From positions 1-64,000 of the forward strand of contig JBFWML010000003.1 in the NCBI GenBank assembly GCA_050251635.1: a stretch of 64,000 bases of DNA. Direction: 5' to 3'. Positions 8,561 through 16,412 of the stretch are shown here, one piece after another. The notes under the pieces are model-generated. The model did not search any database, was not told the origin of the DNA, and saw nothing but the letters and a program-made list of their open reading frames with translations. The translations under genes and the position numbers were made by a program. This stretch comes from JBFWML01 sp050251635 (lineage in GTDB: Bacteria > Campylobacterota > Campylobacteria > Campylobacterales > SZUA-545). Numbering within the stretch: position 1 is the stretch's first letter; each line of letters opens with the position of its first letter.

Positions 8561-9400
8561 TTAGTCTCTTTTTGGGGCCGGCGTTGTTCCGGCCCCCGTT
8601 TTTTTGACCCCCTCCGTCTCCCCCGAACGCAAATCCGCCGAGAGATAAAGACTGATCACCGCCTGTTCGCTATTGTTGCTGTAAAAATCATTGGCCTCAT
8701 ACTCGGCGCGCCACTCTTCGGGCTTGCGGCTGGCCGCCTGCTTTAAAAAGCGCTCCTCTTCATCGGATTTATTCTTCCGGCGCATGGCCGCAAAACGGGT
8801 TTTAAGCAGGATATTCTGAAGCGCCATAATCTGATTGTTCGAGCCGATTTCGCTGCGATCGTAGATGACCTGCCACTCCTCAAGCTCTTTGGCGAGATTT
8901 TTCATTCTCCGCATTGCGGTATGCTGAATCTGCGAGCCGAAGGGTGCTTTGTCGTAGGCCTCCAGCCACAGGTGAAAATCGTTACCGGCCAGCGTGTCGA
9001 TCCGGCGGTTGCAAAGCCCCACGATCCGTTCGTCATGAAAGCGGGCCTCGTGCAGCTCAACCCAACCGGAAATGGGAAGTTCCAGCGCAGCTAGTTTGGC
9101 ATAGGCCAGTTCGTGGGCGGGGGTGCCGTCCTTGGCGGCGACATAGATCTCCAGCCAGTCTTCCATGCGTTTGAGCTTCGCAAAATGCAGGGTATAGACT
9201 TCGTCGCGCCGATCGTCTAAAACGTTGTAGTACCAGATGGCTTCGGTGGGTTCGAGCCGTTCGGGAATATCGTAGATGCTGAGCGTTCCACTGCCCTCAA
9301 GCAGCTCCCGTTCGCTCCGTTCTTTTTCGAGCTGTTTCTCCCAGCCGCTTTTTTCGGATTCTTCCGACTCTTTTTCGTCGTTGTCCCAGATGTTGGCCAC
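8561..9400 (-). CDS. Unknown 279-residue acidic, helical protein
   Basis: No family recognised. The N terminus (about 1–40) is highly acidic and Glu/Lys-rich. The middle (about 60–250) repeats blocks of roughly 35–40 residues rich in W, L and E (for example RMEDWLEIYVAA, SGWVELHEARF, DFHLWLEAYDK, LEEWQVIYDR, PEEWRAEYEAND). This pattern suggests TPR- or HEAT-like helical repeats for protein binding. It has no signal peptide or membrane segment. A GTG start follows AAGGAA. It is the last gene after nadC and flhB (17-base gap from flhB), so a flagellum-related role is possible but unproven. Confidence 0.65.
   Translation of the reverse strand: MANIWDNDEKESEESEKSGWEKQLEKERSERELLEGSGTLSIYDIPERLEPTEAIWYYNVLDDRRDEVYTLHFAKLKRMEDWLEIYVAAKDGTPAHELAYAKLAALELPISGWVELHEARFHDERIVGLCNRRIDTLAGNDFHLWLEAYDKAPFGSQIQHTAMRRMKNLAKELEEWQVIYDRSEIGSNNQIMALQNILLKTRFAAMRRKNKSDEEERFLKQAASRKPEEWRAEYEANDFYSNNSEQAVISLYLSADLRSGETEGVKKTGAGTTPAPKRD
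8574..8605 (+). terminator. Intrinsic terminator of the molybdoenzyme operon
   Basis: An 8-bp all-GC stem (GGGGCCGG / CCGGCCCC, loop of 7 bases) is followed two bases later by seven T residues on the plus strand. It lies 57 bases after the last gene of the forward operon and inside the 3' coding end of the convergent gene 8561–9400, whose last residues (PAPKRD) it therefore encodes on the other strand. Confidence 0.8.
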
Positions 9401-9417
9401 CGGCGTTCCTTGAGTTT

Positions 9418-10482
9418 CTAAAGCTTCCTGTTGGTGACGCGGTAAACATAGGCCAAAACCTCAGCCACGGCGCCAAAGAGCTTTTCGGGGATTGCTTCGC
9501 CTACATCGACCAGTTTGTAAAGTTCTCTAGCCAACGCCGGATTTTCGACAATCTGAATATTGTGTTCGCGGGCGATCTCTTTGATTTTCAGCGCGATAAT
9601 ATCGGCGCCTTTAGCCACGACGACGGGGGAGCGGTCCTGGCCCTGTTTGTAGCGCAGCGCCACCGCAAAGTGCGTGGGGTTGGTGACCACCACATCGGCG
9701 GTGGGGATATCGGACATCATGCGGTTGCGGCTCATCTCCATCTGAAGGCGGCGGATGCGCGCTTTGACCTCCGGGCTGCCTTCGGTGTTTTTGTATTCGT
9801 CCTTGATCTCCTGTTTGCTCATGCGCAGTTTTTTAAAATGAAAATAGCGCACGATCGACAAGTCGATCACCGCAAAGACAAAAAAGATCAGCAGCATGAC
9901 CAGCGCCAAAATCAACGATTTGTCCAGCAGCCAATCGATCTGTTCGCCCAGTCCAAAGAGGTGAACGGTGACCAGATCAGAGGTGTAGTCCCACAAAAAC
10001 CATCCCATGATCGACATGGCAACGGCGACTTTCGCGGTGATTTTGAGCCCTTCAAGGAGCTTTTGCATGGAAAAAAGATTGCCAAGCCCCTTGATGGGAT
10101 CGATCTTTTTAATATCGGGCTTGAGGGGTTTGGTGGTAAAGAGAAAACCAAACTGAATCAAATAGCCCGCCACGCCGAAAACTGCCACCACCACAGCCAT
10201 GGGAACCACCATGATCACAATTTCCCAGACGCTGTTCAGCCCCAGGGCCGCCAGTGTGTCCATCTCCAGTTGCTGACCGAAGCGGGCGACACTGTTTCTA
10301 AACATTCTGGCCAGACCGTCAAAGATAAACCCCAGCAACGCCACAAAGGCCAGTACCGCCGCTGCCAAGGCGACAAAACCGGCCATGTCCATGCTTTTAG
10401 GAACGTTGCCCTCTTTGCGGGCGTCTTCGATCTTTTTACTGGTGGCTTCTTCGGTCTTTTCGCCCGGTCCTTGATCGGCCAT
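9418..10482 (-). CDS. flhB: Flagellar export apparatus protein FlhB
   Basis: A 354-residue homologue of FlhB/SctU. The cytoplasmic N terminus (GPGEKTEEATSKKIEDARKEG) is typical. Four membrane segments follow (about 30–55, 85–115, 140–165, 180–210) and then the cytoplasmic autocleavage domain with the NPTH site in VVTNPTHFAVAL (about 267). FlhB sits in the inner membrane and switches export specificity from rod/hook to filament substrates after self-cleavage. It starts 8 bases after nadC with a clear AGGACC-type ribosome site and is the only export-gate gene in this window. Confidence 0.97.
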   Translation of the reverse strand: MADQGPGEKTEEATSKKIEDARKEGNVPKSMDMAGFVALAAAVLAFVALLGFIFDGLARMFRNSVARFGQQLEMDTLAALGLNSVWEIVIMVVPMAVVVAVFGVAGYLIQFGFLFTTKPLKPDIKKIDPIKGLGNLFSMQKLLEGLKITAKVAVAMSIMGWFLWDYTSDLVTVHLFGLGEQIDWLLDKSLILALVMLLIFFVFAVIDLSIVRYFHFKKLRMSKQEIKDEYKNTEGSPEVKARIRRLQMEMSRNRMMSDIPTADVVVTNPTHFAVALRYKQGQDRSPVVVAKGADIIALKIKEIAREHNIQIVENPALARELYKLVDVGEAIPEKLFGAVAEVLAYVYRVTNRKL

Positions 10483-10490
10483 TTAGGTCC

Positions 10491-11315
10491 TTAGCCGGCC
10501 ATCTTCATGGAAAAGTCCAGCCACACCGCCTGATGAATCAGGCTGCCGGTGCTGACCGCATCGATCCCGATACCCTTGTAGCGGTCGATATTTTCCAGCG
10601 TGATATTACCGCTGGCTTCGATTTTGGCGCGGGGCGAAAGAAGGGCGCGCAGCGCAACAACCTCTTTGACCTGCTCCAGCGCCATGTTGTCGCACATGAC
10701 GATGTCGGCCCCCGCCTCCAGGGCCGCTTTAGCGGTTTCGACGCTTTCGCACTCCACTTCGATGATGGCGGTAAAGGGGATTTGGGTGCGGGCGTGACGG
10801 ACAAAGGCCCCCAGATCGTCGATGGTGGCCAAATGGGTGTCTTTGATCATCAAACAATCGTCCAGCCCCATGCGGTGATTGACCGCGCCACCGATGCGGG
10901 TGGCGTACTTTTCCAGCCGCCGCAGAAGGGGCCGGGTTTTTCGGGTGTCAAGCAGCATGATGTGGGTGTCCGCAAGCTTGTCGGCGTAGGCGCGCGTGTG
11001 GGTGGCGATGCCGCTGGCGTGCTGGAGCATATTCAGCAGCGTGCGTTCGGCCTGCAGGATCGAAACGTCGCTGCCCTCCACGCTTAGCAGGGTTTGACCC
11101 TTGTGGATTCGATCGCCGTCTTGAACCAGCATGTTTAGCGTCAGCTTCGCCTCGTGGGCTAAAGCCCTGGCGTAGTATTCCCCCGCAAAAACGCCGTCGC
11201 TTTTGGTCTTGATGACCGCCTCTTTGTGTTTGGGGGCCTGACAGCGGGCAAAGAGATCGCCGCGCCCGATATCCTCGCTCATCACCGCATGTACAAAATC
11301 CGAAATCCGTTCCAT
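10491..11315 (-). CDS. nadC: Nicotinate-nucleotide pyrophosphorylase (quinolinate phosphoribosyltransferase)
   Basis: A 274-residue NadC. It converts quinolinate and PRPP to nicotinate mononucleotide, CO2 and pyrophosphate in de novo NAD synthesis in the cytoplasm. Visible hallmarks are DIGRGDL near the N terminus, ERTLLNMLQHASGIAT, DTRKTRPLLR, GGAVNHRMGLDD, IEVECES and EASGNITLENI. The frame stays open for 75 codons further upstream, but ATG at 11315 is preferred: it has a GGCGGAAAAAG ribosome site and family alignment begins there, whereas the upstream codons are low complexity and overlap the promoter of the divergent protease gene. Confidence 0.96.
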   Translation of the reverse strand: MERISDFVHAVMSEDIGRGDLFARCQAPKHKEAVIKTKSDGVFAGEYYARALAHEAKLTLNMLVQDGDRIHKGQTLLSVEGSDVSILQAERTLLNMLQHASGIATHTRAYADKLADTHIMLLDTRKTRPLLRRLEKYATRIGGAVNHRMGLDDCLMIKDTHLATIDDLGAFVRHARTQIPFTAIIEVECESVETAKAALEAGADIVMCDNMALEQVKEVVALRALLSPRAKIEASGNITLENIDRYKGIGIDAVSTGSLIHQAVWLDFSMKMAG

Positions 11316-11374
11316 CTTTTTCCGCCTGTTGGTTTGGCCTATTTTATCAAAGGCGGGGTTTGGGTAGGGCGATC

Positions 11375-11380
11375 TATAAT
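11375..11380 (+). promoter_or_regulatory. −10 box (TATAAT) upstream of the protease–secretion operon
   Basis: A consensus TATAAT lies 28 bases upstream of the GTG start of the subtilisin-like gene, in the divergent gap to nadC. No good −35 box is visible at 16–18 bases; housekeeping promoters of Campylobacterota often lack one. Predicted transcript start is near 11387. Confidence 0.5.
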
Positions 11381-11407
11381 CGAAGATAATAAACAAGAAG
11401 GGCGGCG

Positions 11408-13027
11408 GTGCGCAAAAGTTGGCTTTGGGTGCCGGTTTTGGCGCTGATTTTTCAGGGCTGCGAACGGGCCGATTCGCAAAACGATCCGGCCGGTTCGGGC
11501 TTTTGTGTCCAGACAACCGACCTGACCCGTTTTGACGCAACCGATTACAGCGATCAGCGCAAGTCCATCACCTGGGCCGATCCGCTCGCGGCCTATCAAT
11601 GGCATCTGTTTAACTTCGGCCAGAAGGCGGGCACGACCGTTGCAGCAGCAAAGAGTTCAGAGGACATCAATGTCACATCGGTTTGGGAGCCAAACAATCT
11701 CAACATAACCGGGCGGGGCGTAACGATCGCCATCGTCGATACGGGAGTGGACGTGACTCACCCCGACCTCTCCAGACGCTACGTCGAACCGTTGAGCTGG
11801 AACTATGCGACACATACAAACAACCCCGCACCCCGGGCGACCAGCGAAACCTGCTACCACGGCACCGCCTGTGCCGGTATTGCGGCGGCTGAGGGGTTTA
11901 ACGGCATTGGCGTTATGGGGGTGGCTCCGGAGGCCTACTATGCGGGTTTAAACGTGGGGCTGGGCTGTGGATTCGGGGCCAACGAATCGGGCTTTGCCGA
12001 CGCCCTGTCGGTCTATTCGCCCAACCGCTCAGGGGGGCAAGAGTTGGGAATTGACATCTTCTCAAATTCGTGGGGGTGCGCACAGGCAAACCCCGACTGC
12101 GTCAGTCAGGTTGAGCTGGAGGCGATTGCCGAAGGCGTTTTGCTAGGCCGTGGCGGCAAGGGCTCGATCTACCTTTTTGCCGCCGGCAACGATCGGGCCA
12201 CGGGGGGGAATGCCAACTATTTTGCGGAACAAAACGGCTTTCATACCATCAGCGTGGCGGCTTTGGAATCGGGCGGCGCTTATGCCCCCTATTCGAATCC
12301 GGGGGCCAATGTGCTCGTCAGCGGCTATGGCGGCAGTAATCCGGTGATTGTAACAACCGATATTCGCGGGTGCAAAAGCGGCTACAACGGCACGGCGCTC
12401 ACATTGCACGCGCTCAACTGGAACGGCGACTATACCCACCTGATGAACGGCACCAGCGCCGCCACTCCGATGGTTGCCGGCGTGGTGGCTTTAATGCTGG
12501 AGGCTAACCCTGATCTGACGTGGCGCGATGTGCGCTATATCCTCGCTACCACGGCGCGCAAAAACAATCCTACGGGTGATTGGCAGACCAATGGCGCGGG
12601 GTTTGCGGTAAGCCACGATTATGGTTTTGGAGCGGTCGATGCCTATAGCGCCGTCAAAAAAGCGCAAACTTTCGTAAGCCTAGGCGGGTCGGACAACCTG
12701 AAGTACCAGTGCCACAGCGCCGGCTCCCAAACTACCATCACCGTGGCGGAATCGAACGTGACGCTGCCGGAGTTTGTGACGGTCAAAACAACCCTGGGGG
12801 GCAACAACGCAAAAACCGTCGGACTGAAACTGGTAGGCCCCGAGGCCAAAAACACCTATTCGGTTCTTTCGGCCCCCAATAGCGCGCTGCCCGATACCTT
12901 TTACAGCTCAAACCGTCTGTTTGGATCGGTGCGGCATCTGGACGAGGATATCAACGGAATTTGGAAGCTGGAGGTCTCGGGCTCTGCTTCGCTGCAAAAC
13001 TGGGAACTCTGTTTTTACGGGAGGTAG
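11408..13027 (+). CDS. Kexin-like S8 serine protease with C-terminal P domain
   Basis: A 539-residue subtilase starting with GTG. The catalytic triad is visible: Asp in AIVDTGVDVTHPDL (about 111), His in CYHGTACAGI (about 151) and Ser in MNGTSAATPMVAG (about 350), with the oxyanion Asn in FAAGNDR (about 260). Residues about 415–539 form a jelly-roll P domain ending in NGIWKLEV…WELCFYGR, as in kexin/proprotein convertases. The N terminus is a hydrophobic signal ending LIFQGC, which may be a weak lipobox, so the protein is exported and possibly lipid-anchored. Only about 70 residues lie between the signal and the catalytic core, with no obvious inhibitor_I9 propeptide. The next gene may supply one in trans. 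Both precede and probably share a transcript with type II secretion genes. Confidence 0.93.
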   Translation: MRKSWLWVPVLALIFQGCERADSQNDPAGSGFCVQTTDLTRFDATDYSDQRKSITWADPLAAYQWHLFNFGQKAGTTVAAAKSSEDINVTSVWEPNNLNITGRGVTIAIVDTGVDVTHPDLSRRYVEPLSWNYATHTNNPAPRATSETCYHGTACAGIAAAEGFNGIGVMGVAPEAYYAGLNVGLGCGFGANESGFADALSVYSPNRSGGQELGIDIFSNSWGCAQANPDCVSQVELEAIAEGVLLGRGGKGSIYLFAAGNDRATGGNANYFAEQNGFHTISVAALESGGAYAPYSNPGANVLVSGYGGSNPVIVTTDIRGCKSGYNGTALTLHALNWNGDYTHLMNGTSAATPMVAGVVALMLEANPDLTWRDVRYILATTARKNNPTGDWQTNGAGFAVSHDYGFGAVDAYSAVKKAQTFVSLGGSDNLKYQCHSAGSQTTITVAESNVTLPEFVTVKTTLGGNNAKTVGLKLVGPEAKNTYSVLSAPNSALPDTFYSSNRLFGSVRHLDEDINGIWKLEVSGSASLQNWELCFYGR

Positions 13028-13029
13028 CC

Positions 13030-13443
13030 ATGTTAAAAATCTTACTCGCATTTTCGATCGCCGTCTGGACGCTGCAGGCGGGCATGGTGGTGCAGGAGTC
13101 CGCCGATCGGCGCGTTGTGTACGAAAAGGCGCCTGCGGCGGCAGCCAAGTCGGTTGCGCCATTACAGCGGGGCACGCGCTATTTTATCGACGGCGATCCG
13201 GCCCAGGAGCGCCACTCCACCGGACGGGTTATTGTGGGTTTTGAGTCCGATGTGGACGCCGCCGCCTTTGCGCAGCGGTGGCAACTGGAGAACCCAAGGC
13301 GCATCAGCCGTCTGTTTGTCACATGGGTGTTTGACAACCGATCGGCACTGGATGACGCGGCATTGGCGTCGCGCATCGCCGCCGAAGAGCCTTTGATCCG
13401 TTTTGCCAAACCCGAGTGGACAAGCGTGCGGATCTCTAAATGA
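13030..13443 (+). CDS. Exported propeptide-like small protein (possible trans-acting chaperone/inhibitor of the S8 protease)
   Basis: A 137-residue protein starting at ATG 13030, directly after the protease (2-base gap, ribosome site GGGAGG). It has a signal peptide (residues 1–18). The mature part contains STGRVIVGFESDVDAAAFAQRW and later RLFVTWVFDN, with a beta–alpha–beta layout like the inhibitor_I9/subtilase propeptide fold, where a VIV-F strand starts the domain. The protease upstream seems to lack its own propeptide, so this could fold or hold back the enzyme in trans; that function is inference. It overlaps the gspK start by 4 bases (ATGA). Confidence 0.65.
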   Translation: MLKILLAFSIAVWTLQAGMVVQESADRRVVYEKAPAAAAKSVAPLQRGTRYFIDGDPAQERHSTGRVIVGFESDVDAAAFAQRWQLENPRRISRLFVTWVFDNRSALDDAALASRIAAEEPLIRFAKPEWTSVRISK

Positions 13444-14423
13444 ACCGATCCGGTGTCGCGCTGCTGATTACGCTGCTGTTTATCGCGGCGATGATGGCCT
13501 TGGCCGCGACCTTTTTCGCGCTTTCCAACCGCGCCTTTTCGCGGGTGGCCGAACGGGAGGCGACCGTTCAGACCCACGCGCTTTTGTATGAGCTAAAGCA
13601 CCATGTGATCGGCGATTTGATCGACTACGCCAAGGCGCAAACCGAGCCGCTCTGTGTTGCCGCCAGCGATCAGGCCGGATGCCGTCAGGAGATGCTCGCA
13701 ACGGTGTTTGACGGATTTTACGGATTGCCGTTGACCGTGCAGACCGGCCCCGCCGTAACGGTGCTCTCCTGCCAGCCTGCGGGCACGCAGATTGACATCA
13801 ACAGTCTCAAGCTGCCCGGTGAGGCCAATGCCTCCGCCGCCGCGACGGCCGTTCACTACCGCCGCACCAAGGTGGAGCGTTACCTTCAGGAGACCCACCG
13901 TCTTTATGCCACATGGCAACTGCTGGAGCTTTTGGATTTTGTCTTTGACACCACCGGCCAGCGATACGCCTACCTCAAAAACGACAACCGTCTTAATATT
14001 GCCCGGGATCGCTTTGAAAGGGGCCGTATCGGAAGCCTGAGACAACTGAGGGCGATCGTGGAGGATTACGCGCTTTTGAGCAACGACCACGCCGCCCTTG
14101 AGGTTCCCTGGGAGAAGCTGTTTGCGTTTGAGAGCCTGACGCCGTCGCTGGATTTTGATCACCTCGCCCCGGAAGCGTGCGCGATCGCCTTTGCGCAGAC
14201 GCCGGGTGCTTGCGAACAGGTGGGTCTTAGGGCGACAAGGGAGAGCATCGAGACCCTTTCGGCCGAGACCAACAGCTCGATCGCCCATTTTAATATGCGC
14301 TTTGGCTACAACCCGGTCCTCGACTGCCGCGTCAGCTACCACAGCGGGGGCAACCGGCACGTTTTCACCTTTGGTTACGATGCCGACCACAAGCGTCTTT
14401 CCGGCTTCTCAATGGGGTTTTGA
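13440..14423 (+). CDS. gspK: GspK-like minor pseudopilin of type II secretion
   Basis: A 327-residue protein. The N terminus, SGVALLITLLFIAAMMAL, is the hydrophobic pilin helix preceded by a short charged leader (MNR), as in GspK/PulK. GspK is the large tip pseudopilin and usually lacks the Glu at position 5, as here. The remaining 290 residues are mixed alpha/beta with cysteines near the middle (LCVAASDQAGC). It opens a run of overlapping gsp genes (13440–20986), so the type II secretion assignment is supported by context. Similarity outside the N terminus is only weakly recognisable. Confidence 0.78.
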   Translation: MNRSGVALLITLLFIAAMMALAATFFALSNRAFSRVAEREATVQTHALLYELKHHVIGDLIDYAKAQTEPLCVAASDQAGCRQEMLATVFDGFYGLPLTVQTGPAVTVLSCQPAGTQIDINSLKLPGEANASAAATAVHYRRTKVERYLQETHRLYATWQLLELLDFVFDTTGQRYAYLKNDNRLNIARDRFERGRIGSLRQLRAIVEDYALLSNDHAALEVPWEKLFAFESLTPSLDFDHLAPEACAIAFAQTPGACEQVGLRATRESIETLSAETNSSIAHFNMRFGYNPVLDCRVSYHSGGNRHVFTFGYDADHKRLSGFSMGF

Positions 14424-15487
14424 GCCACATTTTGCTAGGATTAAAACCACCTATAAATCCACACAGAGTTGCAAAAAAAGTGAAACTCCAACGGCCGCAG
14501 CTGCGCTCGATTATCGGCCAGATCGGCGAAAAACTCAAAACCCTCCGGACCGCGGCGCAACGCTGGGGCGCCAAGCCCTTGCCCGTTGTGATCGCCCACA
14601 GCGGCGAGCGGTACGAGCATATCGCGCAGCGGGTCAATGTGGTGCTTTCGCCGGCTTACTATTGGTACAAGAACACCGCCATTCCCCTTAAATCGCCCGC
14701 AGCGGCCAGACGGATTGCGCCGTCGATCTTTTTTTCGTGGATTCCCGCCGGGGGACGCTACCGCTATCTGAGCTTCAAGGAGAATCAAGGCTACGGCTTT
14801 ATCGCCTGCGATCCCGACGAGGTTACCGAACGTCTGGCCCGGCAAGGGCTCGATTCGCGCTGGATCGAACGTTTCTACTTTGCCCAATGCGCCTTGGATT
14901 CCGGCCAGTCGCCGCTGGCGGTCGGGGAGCAGGGCGCGCTGATGCACGTCAGCGGCGCGTGGGTGGCCGTGCCCCGCCGTTATGCGCCGCAGGCCCAGAG
15001 CGCCGACGAATCGCCCCGGATGCTCGATGGCCCTTTTTTGAGGGTGGCCAAGGTGAGAGAAAGCGGCATGAGCCGCCGCCACTTTGCCGTTGCCGCATCG
15101 CTGCTACTGCTGTTGATGGGCGCACAGGGGGTCAATCTGTGGCGCGACCGGACGGAGGCGGCGCGGCTTGAGGCGGCGCGCGCGGTGCTTTTGGAGAAGG
15201 CGCGCCTGCCCCAAACAACCCTTCAGCTCGAAAGCATCGAACGGCGGCTGACGACGATCGCCGCTGCTCAGACGCGCCTTAGAGAACAGCTTTCCGATCT
15301 GCTGGCCCTGCCCGTCGCGCCGGCCAGGCTGGAACGGCTGCAGGTTTTGAGCCAAAAAATCGAAGCGGAGTACGCCGCCGGGAACGACGAAGCCGAAGCC
15401 GCGCTGGCCGGGACGATCAAAGCCCGTTTCCCCGGCGCGTCGATTGCATCGAGCAACGGCCGGTTGACGGTGGCGATCGCATGGTAA
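14420..15487 (+). CDS. gspL: GspL-like inner-membrane platform protein
   Basis: A 355-residue protein with the GspL layout: an N-terminal cytoplasmic domain (about 1–210), one membrane helix (about 218–237, HFAVAASLLLLLMGA), then a periplasmic coiled coil and small ferredoxin-like domain. The reading frame starts at a TTG that overlaps the gspK stop; a GTG at 14480 is an alternative start and the choice is uncertain. GspL recruits the GspE ATPase to the inner membrane. Sequence identity to known GspL is low and the call leans on position between gspK and a gspM-like gene. Confidence 0.65.
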   Translation: MSHILLGLKPPINPHRVAKKVKLQRPQLRSIIGQIGEKLKTLRTAAQRWGAKPLPVVIAHSGERYEHIAQRVNVVLSPAYYWYKNTAIPLKSPAAARRIAPSIFFSWIPAGGRYRYLSFKENQGYGFIACDPDEVTERLARQGLDSRWIERFYFAQCALDSGQSPLAVGEQGALMHVSGAWVAVPRRYAPQAQSADESPRMLDGPFLRVAKVRESGMSRRHFAVAASLLLLLMGAQGVNLWRDRTEAARLEAARAVLLEKARLPQTTLQLESIERRLTTIAAAQTRLREQLSDLLALPVAPARLERLQVLSQKIEAEYAAGNDEAEAALAGTIKARFPGASIASSNGRLTVAIAW

Positions 15488-15888
15488 GAGTCAACTTTAT
15501 CTGGGTGCTTGCGGGGCTGGGCGCGGCTTTGACAGTGCTGTGGCTTTTGGCCGCCGGCGCATCCAAACAGGCCGATGCCGCCCGCGAGGCCTATGCCAAA
15601 ACCCGCCAAAGCGTCGATCGAATCGAGCGGCTTAAAAAAGAGTGGGAGAACAACCCTGCCGCCAGAGGGCGGATCGAAAGCCTGCTTAGCGAGGAGCGGT
15701 TTAAGCGCCTCGGCGGCACGGTGAACAAGAGCGCCACCGGACTTAAGGCCGAAGTCAACGGCATGGACGCCGCTTTGGTTAACGCGCTGACGCGTCAACT
15801 GCTGCAAGCGCCCGTTGCCCTCAAATCCCTCAGCTTTGAACGGCGAAGCGATCAGGCGGTGGATATGGTGCTGGAGGTGGGACCGTGA
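15481..15888 (+). CDS. gspM: GspM-like protein
   Basis: A 135-residue bitopic protein: short cytoplasmic N terminus, one membrane helix (about 6–26), a coiled-coil stretch (about 30–62) and a small C-terminal domain ending ALKSLSFERRSDQAVDMVLEV, which fits the ferredoxin-like periplasmic domain of GspM. It overlaps its neighbours on both sides (7 and 4 bases). GspM partners GspL in the inner-membrane platform. The family is too divergent for motif proof, so the call depends on size, topology and order. Confidence 0.62.
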   Translation: MVRVNFIWVLAGLGAALTVLWLLAAGASKQADAAREAYAKTRQSVDRIERLKKEWENNPAARGRIESLLSEERFKRLGGTVNKSATGLKAEVNGMDAALVNALTRQLLQAPVALKSLSFERRSDQAVDMVLEVGP

Positions 15889-16412
15889 AGCGGCTGGCTG
15901 TGGGGCTGATGTGGTGCGTGGCGCTTATCTGGCTGGTGCTGGCCTTTTTGCCCAAAAAGGAGCTCTACTTTCTGGCCGAGCGCGCTTTAGCGCCCCTCAA
16001 GGTGGTTTACAGCGGGGAAACGCCCCGGGATCTGGGACTGCTCTTTAAACTATCGGGCGGCACGATCTACTACGAAAACATGGCCGTGGCCAATCCGCAG
16101 TCGATCACGCTGCTGACCACAATCTTTTACAACCGCCTTCAGGTTGAACCCTTTGAGCTGGGTTCCGAAGCCGCCGCGCTTTTTCCGGCGCGCATCGATC
16201 GGCTGGTGGCGTGGCAGACGGTTTTTTACCCCCATGTGATCTTTTTAGGGGGGGAGGGGGCCTTTGGCCGTTTTTCCGGGCGCGTCGATCTGTGGCAGCG
16301 CAAGCTGACGGCGCAGGTGCAGGCGCCCGCCGAGGTGCAGACGCGCTACCGCCAGCTCTTTACGCTGATGAAGCCCACCGAGGAAGGGCACCGGTATGAA
16401 TATGCTTTTTAA
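15885..16412 (+). CDS. gspN: GspN-like type II secretion protein
   Basis: A 175-residue protein with a GTG start overlapping the previous stop, one N-terminal membrane anchor (about 5–24) and a beta-rich remainder containing LGLLFKLSGGTIYYENM and later FGRFSGRVDL. This resembles the AsmA-like strands of GspN proteins, which are accessory and absent from many systems. It overlaps gspC by 17 bases. Assignment is tentative and based mostly on position M–N–C–D. Confidence 0.52.
   Translation: MKRLAVGLMWCVALIWLVLAFLPKKELYFLAERALAPLKVVYSGETPRDLGLLFKLSGGTIYYENMAVANPQSITLLTTIFYNRLQVEPFELGSEAAALFPARIDRLVAWQTVFYPHVIFLGGEGAFGRFSGRVDLWQRKLTAQVQAPAEVQTRYRQLFTLMKPTEEGHRYEYAF

Noticed and set aside
11316..11540. 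An N-terminal extension of nadC by 75 codons
   Set aside because: The extension is Pro/Arg-rich, overlaps the start and promoter of the divergent protease gene, and the internal ATG at 11315 has a ribosome site and matches the usual NadC N terminus.
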